Of a DNA stretch of 64,000 nt, positions 18,693 through 27,805 are shown one piece after another. The stretch spans positions 62,001-126,000 of the forward strand of contig JAYGEX010000001.1 of NCBI GenBank assembly GCA_046582185.1, written 5' to 3'. Every line of letters begins with the position of its first letter. Position 1 is the stretch's first letter. This DNA is from GCA-002726655 sp046582185. Its GTDB lineage: Bacteria; Pseudomonadota; Gammaproteobacteria; Pseudomonadales; Azotimanducaceae. A program made the translations under genes and the position numbers. Under the pieces are notes generated by a model. It made no database searches. It had not been told where the DNA came from and saw only the letters and a program-made list of their open reading frames with translations.

Positions 18693-19051
18693 TCCAACTC
18701 CTGGATCCTCTGGGTGAAATTATTGATGCAATTCAATATGGAATTTTCTCAAGTGGTGAATTTTACGGCGAAGGCCAATCAGCAATCGATGTAAGCGCCG
18801 GGTAAAGTCTATCTCGAGATTTGTTTGGCACTGATTCCAATAACAACTTTATCGACTTTTTAATTCTTCATACGCCAAGCCCTGGTATTGGACCCGCTCT
18901 GAATGTGATTGTGCCGGAACCTTCAACACTGGCAATATTTGGGCTTGGCTTATTCGGGCTCGGGCTCAGGAAGATCAGAACTGAATTTCGATCTGAAATT
19001 CGGGCTGCCAATCGTGACGGCTCACAGGTCAAAGGCAACACCCGGTGGTGA
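18692..19051 (+). pseudogene. Relic of a PEP-CTERM-anchored protein with lamin-tail-like end
   Basis: The frame reads LLDPLGEIIDAIQYG, then SSGEFYGEGQSAID, a TAA at 18803-18805, and continues in phase with SLSRDLFGTDSNNNFIDF, resembling a lamin-tail domain. It ends in a PEP-CTERM sorting signal: VPEPSTLAIFGLGLFGLGLR followed by basic residues. Such proteins are exported and processed by an exosortase. The 5' part is absent because it joins the inverted kinase fragment at about 18692. Only the PEP-CTERM motif is certain; the lamin-tail call is by resemblance. Confidence 0.7.
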
Positions 19052-19062
19052 ATATCAATTGC

Positions 19063-20043
19063 CTAAGCTGAATTCGAAAATAACAAACGAATAATCTCGT
19101 CCGCTGCCTTGAGCGGCGTAGTTTCCCCACTAAGCACTTGTCCCTCAAGTTCGGGATACCGTGTTCTAATCCGTTCGTCGGTCATCAAGCGCTGCTCAAT
19201 TTCGGCATTAATCAAACGCTTCAACCAATCTACATTCTGCCGTTCGCGTTTCTTCACGAGATGACCTCCTTGTTCTGCCACTTCTCGGTATTCATCGATC
19301 ATGTTCCAGACTTCATCAAGGTTTGTCTTTTCAAGTGCGGAGCAGGTGAGTACTCTCGGCTTGAAGAATTCACCATCGCCCCGAATCAGATTAAGCGCGC
19401 CCTGGTAATGTCGTTTTGCCGTCAGCGCAAGGCCGACGCTCTCTCCATCTGATTTGTTGATGACAATGCCATCAACCAATTCTGTAATGCCCCGCTTAAT
19501 TCCCTGCAGGTCATCTCCGGCATTGGGCACCATAAGAATAAGAAAGAAATCCACCATGCCATGTACGTCAACTTCGACCTGACCAACACCGACCGTTTCT
19601 ACCAGAATGACGTCATATCCCGATGCTTCACACAGGAGAATGCTCTCGCGGGTCTTCTGGGCTATGCCGCCCATAATACCGGAAGATGGTGATGGCCGAA
19701 TAAATGCGTCATCAGACCTGGACAGTTCCGGCATCCGGGTTTTATCGCCGAGGATGCTGCCACCTGCAATGGGGGAACTGGGGTCTACGGCAAGCACAGC
19801 AACCCGTTTGCCCTGCTCAATCAGATGAAGCCCAAAGGATTCAATAAAAGTAGATTTGCCAACGCCTGGGACACCGGATATGCCAATTCTAAGGCTATTA
19901 CCGGAATGTGGTAGAACGGACTCAATCAGTGCGGAAGCCGTCTCACGATCATCTGGATGTTTGCTTTCTATCAGGGTTATACATTTAGCAAGCGCACGAC
20001 GATCGCCGCTTAGCAATGCATCCAATGTAGGTTTCTGCAACAC
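19063..20043 (-). CDS. meaB: Methylmalonyl-CoA mutase-associated GTPase MeaB
   Basis: A G3E-type P-loop GTPase chaperone (ArgK/MeaB) that gates cofactor loading and protects methylmalonyl-CoA mutase. P-loop GISGVPGVGKSTFIESFG, Walker B-like VAVLAVDPSSPIAGGSILGD, ETVGVGQVEVDV and base-recognition NKSDGE are visible; length 326 aa is standard. The start is GTG at 20043, seven bases beyond the mutase stop, so expression with the mutase is expected. Confidence 0.96.
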   Translation of the reverse strand: MLQKPTLDALLSGDRRALAKCITLIESKHPDDRETASALIESVLPHSGNSLRIGISGVPGVGKSTFIESFGLHLIEQGKRVAVLAVDPSSPIAGGSILGDKTRMPELSRSDDAFIRPSPSSGIMGGIAQKTRESILLCEASGYDVILVETVGVGQVEVDVHGMVDFFLILMVPNAGDDLQGIKRGITELVDGIVINKSDGESVGLALTAKRHYQGALNLIRGDGEFFKPRVLTCSALEKTNLDEVWNMIDEYREVAEQGGHLVKKRERQNVDWLKRLINAEIEQRLMTDERIRTRYPELEGQVLSGETTPLKAADEIIRLLFSNSA

Positions 20044-20049
20044 TGCTAT

Positions 20050-22227
20050 CTATCCGGCCGCAGCAATAATATCCAACACCTCTTCCGCCGCACAGGGAAT
20101 CGGCGTACCCGGCCCGAATATGCCTTGGACTCCAGCATCTTGAAGAAACACATAATCCTGTTTCGGAATAACGCCGCCTATGATAACAATGATATCTTCG
20201 GCGCCGGCTTTTTTTAGCTCTTCCATCAATTCCGGAATCATCGTTTTGTGGCCTGCAGCTTGAGAAGATACACCGATGATATGCACGTCATTCTCAATTG
20301 CCTGCCTAACAACTTCGACCGGGAGCGAGAACATCGGCGAAAGATCGATATCGAAGCCGGCATCTGCAAATGCGGTGGCGATGATTTTTGCGCCCCGGTC
20401 ATGTCCATCCTGGCCCATCTTGCAAACCAGCATTCGAGGTCGTCTGCCCTTCTGCTGCTCAAACTCTTTTACTCGGGACAGGATATGTTGCCAGCTGGAA
20501 TCTTCCTGGTAGTGACTACCGTAGACACCGGATATAGTCTGTGTCTGTGCGCTGAATCGCCCGTATATTTTTTCCATGGCGTCGGAAACCTCGCCTATAG
20601 TAGCCCTTGCTCTTATTGCCTCGATGGATAGTGCCAACAAGTTACCGGTTTCATCTTTAGCCGCGACGGTGATCGCATCCAGCGCTGCTTTAACGTCAGA
20701 ATCACTTCGATCCTGTTTCAATGTCGCCAGCCGTTTCAGCTGACTCTTTAAAACTGCGGTGTTATCAATCTCGAGTATATCGATATCATCTTCTTTATCC
20801 GAGACATACTTATTCACACCAACGATGATCTTTTCACCCTTATCAATTAGCGCCTGTTTGCGTGCTGCAGCTTCTTCAATCTTCAATTTGGGCAAACCGG
20901 ATTCAACCGCCTTCGCCATGCCACCGGCATCTTCAATCTCTTCTATCAATGCCCAGGCTTTGTCGGCAATTTTATTGGTCAGCGACTCCATCATGTAGGA
21001 ACCACCCCAGGGGTCAATCACATCGGTGATGCCAGTTTCTTCCTGAAGTATCAGCTGGGTATTACGTGCAATTCTGGCGGCGAATTCAGAAGGTAGGGCT
21101 ATCGCCTCATCCAAAGCGTTAGTATGCAAGGATTGCGTACCGCCAAATATTGCGGCCATCGCTTCTATTGTTGTGCGGACGACATTATTGTATGGGTCCT
21201 GTTCCGTCAGCGACCAGCCGGATGTTTGCGAGTGCGTGCGCAGCATCTTCGATTTTGGATTGGCAGGGTTAAATTCCTCAACGATGCGTGCCCACAACAT
21301 GCGTGCCGCGCGCATCTTCGCAATCTCCATATAGAAGTTCATGCCGATTCCCCAAAAGAACGACAAGCGAGGGGCGAATTCATCAATCTTCAAGCCAGCA
21401 TTTAGCGCCGTGCGAATGTATTCCTTTCCATCTGCCAGGGTATATGCGAGCTCAAGCGCGGCATCTGCACCGGCTTCCTGAATATGATAGCCAGAGATGG
21501 AAATGGTATTAAAGCGAGGCATGTTCTTTGTGCAGTGAGCAATGATATCGCCGATGATGCGCATGGAAGGCGTTGGCGGGTAGATATAGGTATTTCGAAC
21601 CAGAAATTCTTTTAATACATCATTTTGAATTGTGCCAGATAGCGCATCCTGGGATACACCCTGCTCTTCGGCAGCGACGATATAACCGGCAAGAATAGGA
21701 AGAACCGCGCCATTCATGGTCATTGAAACAGAGACTTTATCCAGGGGAATACTATCAAACAGTACTTTCATGTCCTCGACAGAATCGATAGCAACGCCGG
21801 CCTTGCCAACATCATGGATGACACGTTCATGGTCTGAGTCATAGCCGCGGTGAGTCGCGAGATCAAAGGCGACGGACACCCCCTGACCGCCTTCAGCAAG
21901 TAGTTGGCGATAAAACGCATTTGATTTCTCTGCGGTGGAGAATCCGGCATATTGCCTGATCGTCCAGGGTCGCCCGGCATACATGGTTGCCTGGGGGCCG
22001 CGGATAAAGGGCTCAATGCCTGGCATGGTATCTGTATTTTCAAGACCATCAAGATCAGCTTTGGTATAGAGCGCCTTCAGTTCAATGCCTTCTGCAGTAT
22101 CAGTATTCAGAGACGACAGCGGTTTGCCCTGGAGCTGCTTCTCAGCCTGTTCTTGCCACTGTTCTAGCGCAGTACCATTTTTTACGTGACCTTCTTTTAC
22201 GTGACTTTCTCGTTCCTGGTCAGCCAT
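20050..22227 (-). CDS. scpA: Methylmalonyl-CoA mutase, large subunit
   Basis: Adenosylcobalamin enzyme converting (R)-methylmalonyl-CoA to succinyl-CoA. The N-terminal TIM barrel shows GIEPFIRGPQATMYAGRPWT and RQYAGFSTAEKSNAFYR; the C-terminal cobalamin domain has CKMGQDGHDRGAKIIATAFA with the axial His in DGHDRG. At 725 aa it is a complete single-chain mutase that needs no MutA partner. The ATG overlaps the mce stop (TAATG). A 15-bp duplication near the 5' end encodes ESHVKEGHVK before the conserved start. Confidence 0.97.
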   Translation of the reverse strand: MADQERESHVKEGHVKNGTALEQWQEQAEKQLQGKPLSSLNTDTAEGIELKALYTKADLDGLENTDTMPGIEPFIRGPQATMYAGRPWTIRQYAGFSTAEKSNAFYRQLLAEGGQGVSVAFDLATHRGYDSDHERVIHDVGKAGVAIDSVEDMKVLFDSIPLDKVSVSMTMNGAVLPILAGYIVAAEEQGVSQDALSGTIQNDVLKEFLVRNTYIYPPTPSMRIIGDIIAHCTKNMPRFNTISISGYHIQEAGADAALELAYTLADGKEYIRTALNAGLKIDEFAPRLSFFWGIGMNFYMEIAKMRAARMLWARIVEEFNPANPKSKMLRTHSQTSGWSLTEQDPYNNVVRTTIEAMAAIFGGTQSLHTNALDEAIALPSEFAARIARNTQLILQEETGITDVIDPWGGSYMMESLTNKIADKAWALIEEIEDAGGMAKAVESGLPKLKIEEAAARKQALIDKGEKIIVGVNKYVSDKEDDIDILEIDNTAVLKSQLKRLATLKQDRSDSDVKAALDAITVAAKDETGNLLALSIEAIRARATIGEVSDAMEKIYGRFSAQTQTISGVYGSHYQEDSSWQHILSRVKEFEQQKGRRPRMLVCKMGQDGHDRGAKIIATAFADAGFDIDLSPMFSLPVEVVRQAIENDVHIIGVSSQAAGHKTMIPELMEELKKAGAEDIIVIIGGVIPKQDYVFLQDAGVQGIFGPGTPIPCAAEEVLDIIAAAG
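22180..22209. repeat. 15-bp tandem duplication inside the mutase 5' coding region
   Basis: Two adjacent 15-bp units (TTTTACGTGACCTTC and TTTTACGTGACTTTC, one mismatch) encode the repeated pentapeptide HVKEG/HVKES in the unconserved N-terminus. The reading frame is kept because the unit is a multiple of three. Confidence 0.85.
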
Positions 22228-22637
22228 TAGTGATCCTCGGGATATTCATTTAGTTCAATCAACACACCATCACAAGATTTAGGGTGAATGAAGATCACGC
22301 GCGTATTGTGGGCACCAGTTGAGGGTTCGTCGCTAAGAAAGCGGTAACCCTTGCCTTTAAGCCGTTCAATGTCTGCATCCAGGTTGTCGCTGCGAAAGCA
22401 AATATGATGCAAGCCCGGGCCGCGTTTTTCCAGATACTGCACCAACGGGCCTTTACCATCAAGCGGATGCACCAATTCAATGCTGGTACCATCCAGCGGA
22501 AAAAACGCCGTGCTGGTGCCCGCTTGTTCTACATCCTGGGTGCCTTCATAAGTCAGGCCAAAATCGTCAAGGAATCGGCTAATGGATTTTTTGAGGTCCG
22601 GTACCGCGATGGCAATGTGGTCCAATGCTACGATCAT
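22227..22637 (-). CDS. mce: Methylmalonyl-CoA epimerase
   Basis: Vicinal-oxygen-chelate fold enzyme interconverting (S)- and (R)-methylmalonyl-CoA. Metal ligands are visible: His in VALDHIAIAVPDL, His in GLHHICFRSDNL and Glu in GVLIELNEYPEDH. Its 136 aa match the family. AAGGAT precedes the ATG at 22637 and the stop overlaps the mutase start, giving tight coupling. Confidence 0.96.
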   Translation of the reverse strand: MIVALDHIAIAVPDLKKSISRFLDDFGLTYEGTQDVEQAGTSTAFFPLDGTSIELVHPLDGKGPLVQYLEKRGPGLHHICFRSDNLDADIERLKGKGYRFLSDEPSTGAHNTRVIFIHPKSCDGVLIELNEYPEDH

Positions 22638-22698
22638 GTCTTTCTATCCTTCAATTATTAATTCGATTGCGGCTGCGCAGTCCAGGTCATTTAATTGA

Positions 22699-25563
22699 CT
22701 AGTGACTCGCGAACGCCAGAAAACTGTTCGTCGTCTCGATTCTAGCCGCACGCATATCATCTTCAGGCTCTTCAATGACAATTTCATCCGGTGTTACCCT
22801 GAAAACCACTTGCCCCTTCTTCACTATCGTCGAATCTGCATCAATCAGTATTTCATCAACAGTGCCAGAAAAGGGCGCGTATACCTTATTAAACATCTTC
22901 ATGACTTCAACAATAAAGAGTGGGTCACCTTTCTCAAAATGCTGACCTTTGACGATAAAGGCATCTCGATCAGGTGCCTCTCTTGCGTAGAACATTCCTC
23001 CAGATGGCGTCGCCACTTCATCTGCCGCTGCATCGGGAGGCGGCGATAAGGCCCTTAAACTTTCACTGCTTACTTCAGCATCGGATAGATGTTCCGGTAT
23101 ATCCACCATAAGATTGGCGTTCACTTTTAATTCAAAGAAGCGAGAGCTATGACCAATATAAGGCAGCACCGAGAGTATCTCCATACCAAGCTGGAACCCC
23201 ATGTGGGCACCGCGAACGTCGCTAATACTATCCCCAAACTCCTTTTCCGCGGCTGAACTTGCAAGGAATTCACACAGGGACTTCCAACTATCACAATCCA
23301 GCCGTTCATCAAGTTGATTGTAGAACTCAATCGCCTCTTCCAGCACTGCCTGATCGTGATCCCAGATGACATATAGCGCTGGTTTTCCATTGCGCGCTTC
23401 CATGTTCAGATAACGATAAAGGTCGGAAAGAATAATGACAGGGTTGCTTAGCCATTCGATTCTGGCATTTTTAGCGTTACCAACAATTTCGAAATGTTGG
23501 CGGTTAAGCGCCAACCAGCCAGACAGGTAATGGGGCTCCTCCAACATAATATTTAACGCGCGCGCCAACAGGCTTGTCTTCTGGCTGAGGATATTCTGAA
23601 TTGCGGCTTTGGCTTCAGCATCGTCTGTATTTTTCAATTGCTGGCTTTGTATTTCATTATAGGCGTAGACGATATCAATGCGATTCGCTAGCTTCCGCAA
23701 CTGGCCCACGGCCGTTAAATAGGGCGATACAAAATTTGTTGCCGGCCGCGCATTTACGTCATTACCAATCAGCCAGTTAATCAAGCCATAATGAAACTCA
23801 AGATTGGTCGCCAGGTTTTCGCCGGCTAATTTGGTCTGGCGAAGAATCTCTGCCATGCGTGCAAACGATTCTTCTCTATTTGCACCCGTGGTCAGGAGCA
23901 ACGCGATATTCGAATCGTAGGCACCCGCCAGGTGATATTTCACAAATACGTTAGTATCGGGGTTATGCAGGCAAATGCCCTGATCGTCGCGTATTTCGCC
24001 CTCAATCGTATCGGACCAGTAATTAACAATGCCGCCCGCATGTGGTTTCAGCGCATGGTCCGTCGCATTCAAACGCACCTCGAGCGCACATCTATCACGC
24101 CTCTCCCGGCTCGGCATTGGCATTCGACTGCCATGCTCCGCTAATAAAACCATCAACTCAACGATGGAATCCACCGCAAAGGTATCATTGGAATCATCAG
24201 GGTTAACAAACCTCAAGCGATAACAAAGTTCTGTCACGCGATGTTCGACTTGCACCCGTGTGTTCATCTCCATGAAGAAGTGGCGACTACCATCAACGAT
24301 GGATTCAAATGTGGAGACAGAATCAAGGCCAACAGCTGCGCCAAATTTGGCGGCCTCAGCTTCGAGATTTTGTAGAATATTAAGATCAGACTTCAGCGTT
24401 TCTACCGCTTCTTCTTTACCATTTTTAGCGGCTTCTTCAATTGCCTCTTCAAGCTCTTCAACGGTAACCGAAATCTCCAGCAACTTCTGCTCATTCATCT
24501 GAATAGAGCAATCTCGGCCGCCCATGGTGATGCACCAATCGCCGTTACCCACGACTTGAATCTCTTCGTGCCGTACGGTTTCGATATTGATTTCAGCCAG
24601 CACATTTTTATTGTCGCCGACCCCAGTCGCCTTCACTTCAGACAGCACTTCCAGCAACATGGATTCGACGGGTTTAACCGCCAGCGCCAGTTGTTCGGAT
24701 GCACTGCCTTTAAACAAGGTCGGGCAATCCAGAATTCTCTGCCCTTTACCGCCACCGCCGCCAATCGCTTTAAGGCGAATACGGTTTTCCGGGTTCTTTG
24801 TGAATAGTTGGCGCACCTGTTCGCTGAGCGTAATGGCCAGATCATCTGTTGAAAAGAGATCAATTCGTTTCTTGTAGGCGGCGTTCAGTATCATCTCCGC
24901 TAGAAGTTCCAGTGTCTCACAGCCATCCATTTCAGACTGGCTGACACTTAACTTCTGCTCTTCAACCAGCGCCTGCAGCGCTTTTTCATCTTTATGCAGC
25001 CGCAACAAGGTTAGAATTGTCGCGTTATCAATGCCAGGCGTTACCGATACATTGACTTGCAGCGCCGTCCGTTTAGCCAGATCTTTGCGCCCTGCACCTT
25101 TGATCGTATTGGAACATGGCCCTATAAAATTCAGCCCCGCCGATTCCATGGCAGCAACCATGTCTTCATCTTCCGCCATAAAGCCGTAACCTGCGAATAT
25201 TGAATCGTAGCCGTGCTGCCTGGCAATCCCGATAATCTGTTCAATTCGCTCACCGCGCTCTTCGCCGCTTGCGCCGCTATAGTCCTGAACCCGATGAATA
25301 TGTGAGGGATCAATGGACTTTCTAAGTTCAGGCGACAATGCGTTGGCGTAGACAATTGAGTCCTTCTCGGAAAGCAATATACCGAATCCGGATATTCCCA
25401 TCTCTTCAAATACACACATGGCTTCCATACGAATGGGGCCGCGACAGATAATCAGCGGCTTCATTGCGGAACAGGAAAAGGATCTAATCCATTCAGAATC
25501 CTCGGCCGATCGTCGTCGATTGGCATGAATCAGAGGGTTTCGAAGGTACCATTGGTTGGACAT
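22699..25563 (-). CDS. Biotin-dependent acyl-CoA carboxylase, biotin carboxylase plus carrier (atypical PccA)
   Basis: ATP-dependent carboxylation of biotin for the partner carboxyltransferase encoded just upstream. N-terminal biotin carboxylase features are FAGYGFMAEDEDMVAAMESA, AIGGGGGKGQRI and MNTRVQVEHRVTE. The biotinyl domain is at the C-terminus, with the target Lys889 in IVEVMKMFN. At 954 aa it is far longer than a standard PccA (about 670): it has a spacer of about 80 residues before the glycine loop, a charged EEAIEEAAKNGKEEAVETL insertion before the catalytic motif, and a long linker. Context makes propionyl-CoA the likely substrate; the exact subfamily is uncertain. Confidence 0.88.
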   Translation of the reverse strand: MSNQWYLRNPLIHANRRRSAEDSEWIRSFSCSAMKPLIICRGPIRMEAMCVFEEMGISGFGILLSEKDSIVYANALSPELRKSIDPSHIHRVQDYSGASGEERGERIEQIIGIARQHGYDSIFAGYGFMAEDEDMVAAMESAGLNFIGPCSNTIKGAGRKDLAKRTALQVNVSVTPGIDNATILTLLRLHKDEKALQALVEEQKLSVSQSEMDGCETLELLAEMILNAAYKKRIDLFSTDDLAITLSEQVRQLFTKNPENRIRLKAIGGGGGKGQRILDCPTLFKGSASEQLALAVKPVESMLLEVLSEVKATGVGDNKNVLAEINIETVRHEEIQVVGNGDWCITMGGRDCSIQMNEQKLLEISVTVEELEEAIEEAAKNGKEEAVETLKSDLNILQNLEAEAAKFGAAVGLDSVSTFESIVDGSRHFFMEMNTRVQVEHRVTELCYRLRFVNPDDSNDTFAVDSIVELMVLLAEHGSRMPMPSRERRDRCALEVRLNATDHALKPHAGGIVNYWSDTIEGEIRDDQGICLHNPDTNVFVKYHLAGAYDSNIALLLTTGANREESFARMAEILRQTKLAGENLATNLEFHYGLINWLIGNDVNARPATNFVSPYLTAVGQLRKLANRIDIVYAYNEIQSQQLKNTDDAEAKAAIQNILSQKTSLLARALNIMLEEPHYLSGWLALNRQHFEIVGNAKNARIEWLSNPVIILSDLYRYLNMEARNGKPALYVIWDHDQAVLEEAIEFYNQLDERLDCDSWKSLCEFLASSAAEKEFGDSISDVRGAHMGFQLGMEILSVLPYIGHSSRFFELKVNANLMVDIPEHLSDAEVSSESLRALSPPPDAAADEVATPSGGMFYAREAPDRDAFIVKGQHFEKGDPLFIVEVMKMFNKVYAPFSGTVDEILIDADSTIVKKGQVVFRVTPDEIVIEEPEDDMRAARIETTNSFLAFASH

Positions 25564-25577
25564 CTAGCTTAAACCTC

Positions 25578-25629
25578 GATGGAAATTAATAAACAGTGGA
25601 AACTAGTAACGATGGAAATTAAATTGAAA
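25578..25629. repeat. Imperfect 15-18-bp repeats between pccB and pccA-like gene
   Basis: Three units, GATGGAAATTAATAAACA, GTGGAAACTAGTAAC and GATGGAAATTAAATTG, fill most of the gap between the two carboxylase genes. The first lies a few bases upstream of the ATG of the pccA-like gene on the minus strand. Confidence 0.7.
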
Positions 25630-25646
25630 GTGTACAAATAACGCGC

Positions 25647-27404
25647 CTAATGGAATTCACGCTGCAACCCGGTAAAAGGACTGGGTTCGTAATGTGCCAG
25701 ATGAAATGCCATTTGCTCACCCAGCAACTGGCGCAAGTCAGAAGGCATCACAATTTGCGAAATGGAACCCAGGCTCAGCCCTTCACGTGGATTCATCAAC
25801 TCGTCTTCATATCGCTTCGCTAACAAGGCCTCTTCAGCCGCAAGCCACTTACCAACGTCGTCTTTAGCCTGAATCAGGGCTTCGGCCTCCCCCAATCCAC
25901 CTGACTGATGTTGCTGCTGCGCATCCATCGTCCGCTGCTTCATCGAACCACGTAAGGCGCGCAACTCATCTTTGTAAACAAACTCCACACCTGGTGCGCC
26001 CATTACGGCAACGCGTGTAGTCGGTAAGGCGACGACCAAATCTGCGCCAGTGGGATAATTATTGTAAGAAGCATAAGCACCGCCGATGGCATTTCGTACC
26101 AGCACCAAAAACCTGGGTGTCCTCAAATCAATAATGGCATCCAGCATGGCGCGCCCGGCCTGGACGATGCCTCGGCTTTCCTGTTCTTTACCGGGCAAAA
26201 ATCCGGTGGTGTCTTCCATAAATATCACTGGGATATTGTAAAGATTGCAGAAGCGTATAAAGCGTGCATTTTTGTAGGCAGCACTGATATCAATCTGCCC
26301 GGAGTCAACGGCCGAATTGTTGGCAACGAAACCCACCACATGTCCACCAAGGCGTCCAAAACAGGTAATGGTATTTCTGGCGCGGCTGCCCTGAATTTCA
26401 AAATAATCACCGTGGTCACAGATCTGCTGAATTAAAACGCTGACATCAAAGGGTGTGTTGTATCCAGTAGGGGAATTGAAGGCCTTCCTGAAAAGCAGAT
26501 CAATGTCCACGGTCTTGCGATCAATGGGATCGGATGTGGTTTGAAATGAAGCAAATTCTGAATTGTTGTTGGGTAAATAGCGTAGTAATTCCTTGGCTTT
26601 TAGCAAAGCCGTCACTTCATCTTCAGAAGTGATATCCGTGACGCCGGTCTGGCTGTGGACGCCTGGGCCGCCAAGTTCATCAGGGGTAACGTCTTCTCCA
26701 AGCACGGATTTAACGACGCCAGCACCAGTCAGACCAAAAAACGTGTTCTTTGGTTGAATCAGGAAGCTGCCCTGTCTGGGTAAATACGAGCCGCCACCGG
26801 CATTAAAACCGAACATGCACATAATCGATGGCACCACGCCACTAATCTTGCGCAGTGCCGTAAACGCTTCAGCATAACCATCAAGGCCGCCGACCCCTGC
26901 GGGCACAAATGCACCAGCTGAGTCATTCAGGCCGATCAGTGGAATCTTGCGCTTGCCAGCCAGTTCAAATATTCGGGCGAGCTTCTTGCCGTTCGTGGCA
27001 TCCATGGAACCCGCGCGAATGGTGAAGTCATGACCATAGAGCGCTACATCCCGACCTTCAACACTAATAATCGCAGTGACCAGGGATGCGCCATCGAGGT
27101 TTGGGCCCCAGTTCTGAAACAATACTTTGGCAGGCCGATCCGTCAATACGTCGATACGCTCCCAGATAGTCATCCTGTTTTTTAGATGCTGGCGCTGAAC
27201 ATTCCTTAAACCAGCAGAAGTAAAAGGCTTCTGAATGATTTCCTCAGCCGCACGCAGGCTTTCCTCATATAACCCGCCCTGAGGCTGAGTTGCTGTTCTT
27301 TCACTAGAAGTGCTTTCACTAGAGGTGCCATCACCAGAGGCGCCTTCAATGACTGAGGCGGCCGCCAAAGGGTTCTTTATGCTAGGTACAATTTTCGCGC
27401 TCAT
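25647..27404 (-). CDS. pccB: Acyl-CoA carboxylase, carboxyltransferase subunit (PccB-like)
   Basis: Crotonase-fold carboxyltransferase that moves CO2 from biotin to propionyl-CoA. Typical segments are IPLIGLNDSAGAFVPAGVGG, MCMFGFNAGGGSYLPRQGSF, FMEDTTGFLPGKEQESRGI and RNAIGGAYASYNNYPTGADL. First gene of the minus-strand pccB-pccA-mce-mcm-meaB module. The 585-aa length includes an unconserved N-terminal stretch of about 35 residues made partly from 15-bp repeats (TSSESTSSERT). Confidence 0.93.
   Translation of the reverse strand: MSAKIVPSIKNPLAAASVIEGASGDGTSSESTSSERTATQPQGGLYEESLRAAEEIIQKPFTSAGLRNVQRQHLKNRMTIWERIDVLTDRPAKVLFQNWGPNLDGASLVTAIISVEGRDVALYGHDFTIRAGSMDATNGKKLARIFELAGKRKIPLIGLNDSAGAFVPAGVGGLDGYAEAFTALRKISGVVPSIMCMFGFNAGGGSYLPRQGSFLIQPKNTFFGLTGAGVVKSVLGEDVTPDELGGPGVHSQTGVTDITSEDEVTALLKAKELLRYLPNNNSEFASFQTTSDPIDRKTVDIDLLFRKAFNSPTGYNTPFDVSVLIQQICDHGDYFEIQGSRARNTITCFGRLGGHVVGFVANNSAVDSGQIDISAAYKNARFIRFCNLYNIPVIFMEDTTGFLPGKEQESRGIVQAGRAMLDAIIDLRTPRFLVLVRNAIGGAYASYNNYPTGADLVVALPTTRVAVMGAPGVEFVYKDELRALRGSMKQRTMDAQQQHQSGGLGEAEALIQAKDDVGKWLAAEEALLAKRYEDELMNPREGLSLGSISQIVMPSDLRQLLGEQMAFHLAHYEPSPFTGLQREFH
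27298..27357. repeat. 15-bp tandem repeats inside the pccB 5' coding region
   Basis: Units CTTTCACTAGAAGTG, CTTTCACTAGAGGTG and CCATCACCAGAGGCG run end to end, with a more diverged fourth. On the coding strand they give a Ser/Thr/Glu-rich linker (GASGDGTSSESTSSERT) ahead of the conserved enzyme. Confidence 0.85.
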
Positions 27405-27614
27405 CCGTTATCACGTTCTGATATTAGGGGACCCGAATTATATAGAATTCTGAAATATCTGCCATTGCCCGTATATATGATAAACGAAGGACGGTTGTTG
27501 TCCTATTCTTCGCTTAATGCGCTGCACAATAATTCGCTTATTAGCTTGTACCATAAATCGCTTATTGTGCGATGACCTAACCGAGAGCCTGGTCGAAAGG
27601 AAAGACCTGTCATC

Positions 27615-27804
27615 CGATACACTGACATATGCTTGCTTTTAAAGGTAAAGGCAAGCCCCCTCCCCCGAATGACTCATATAAACCTGGTAGTTCATCCTCT
27701 TCTCTACCCATGTGGAGCGAAACAAAGTAATTCACTGACAGAGCACACAACAGATTAAAACTGATGGGCCAATAGCCAGGCTTCAAAAAAAGGACTGGCG
27801 TCAA
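27615..27804 (-). pseudogene. Relic of the 5' end of an NhaC-like antiporter gene
   Basis: On the minus strand this stretch encodes LKPGYWPISFNLLCALSVNY, matching MKPGFWAISFSLLCGLYVHY at the start of the intact antiporter gene 3.6 kb away. The base-level match continues through ATGAACTACCAGGTTTATAT (intact: ACGAACTATCAGGTCTATAC) and fades near 27620. By eye about 75-85% of bases agree over some 185 bp. Only the first 60 codons remain; nothing resembling the rest lies between here and pccB (27405-27615). Confidence 0.85.
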
Positions 27805-27805
27805 A

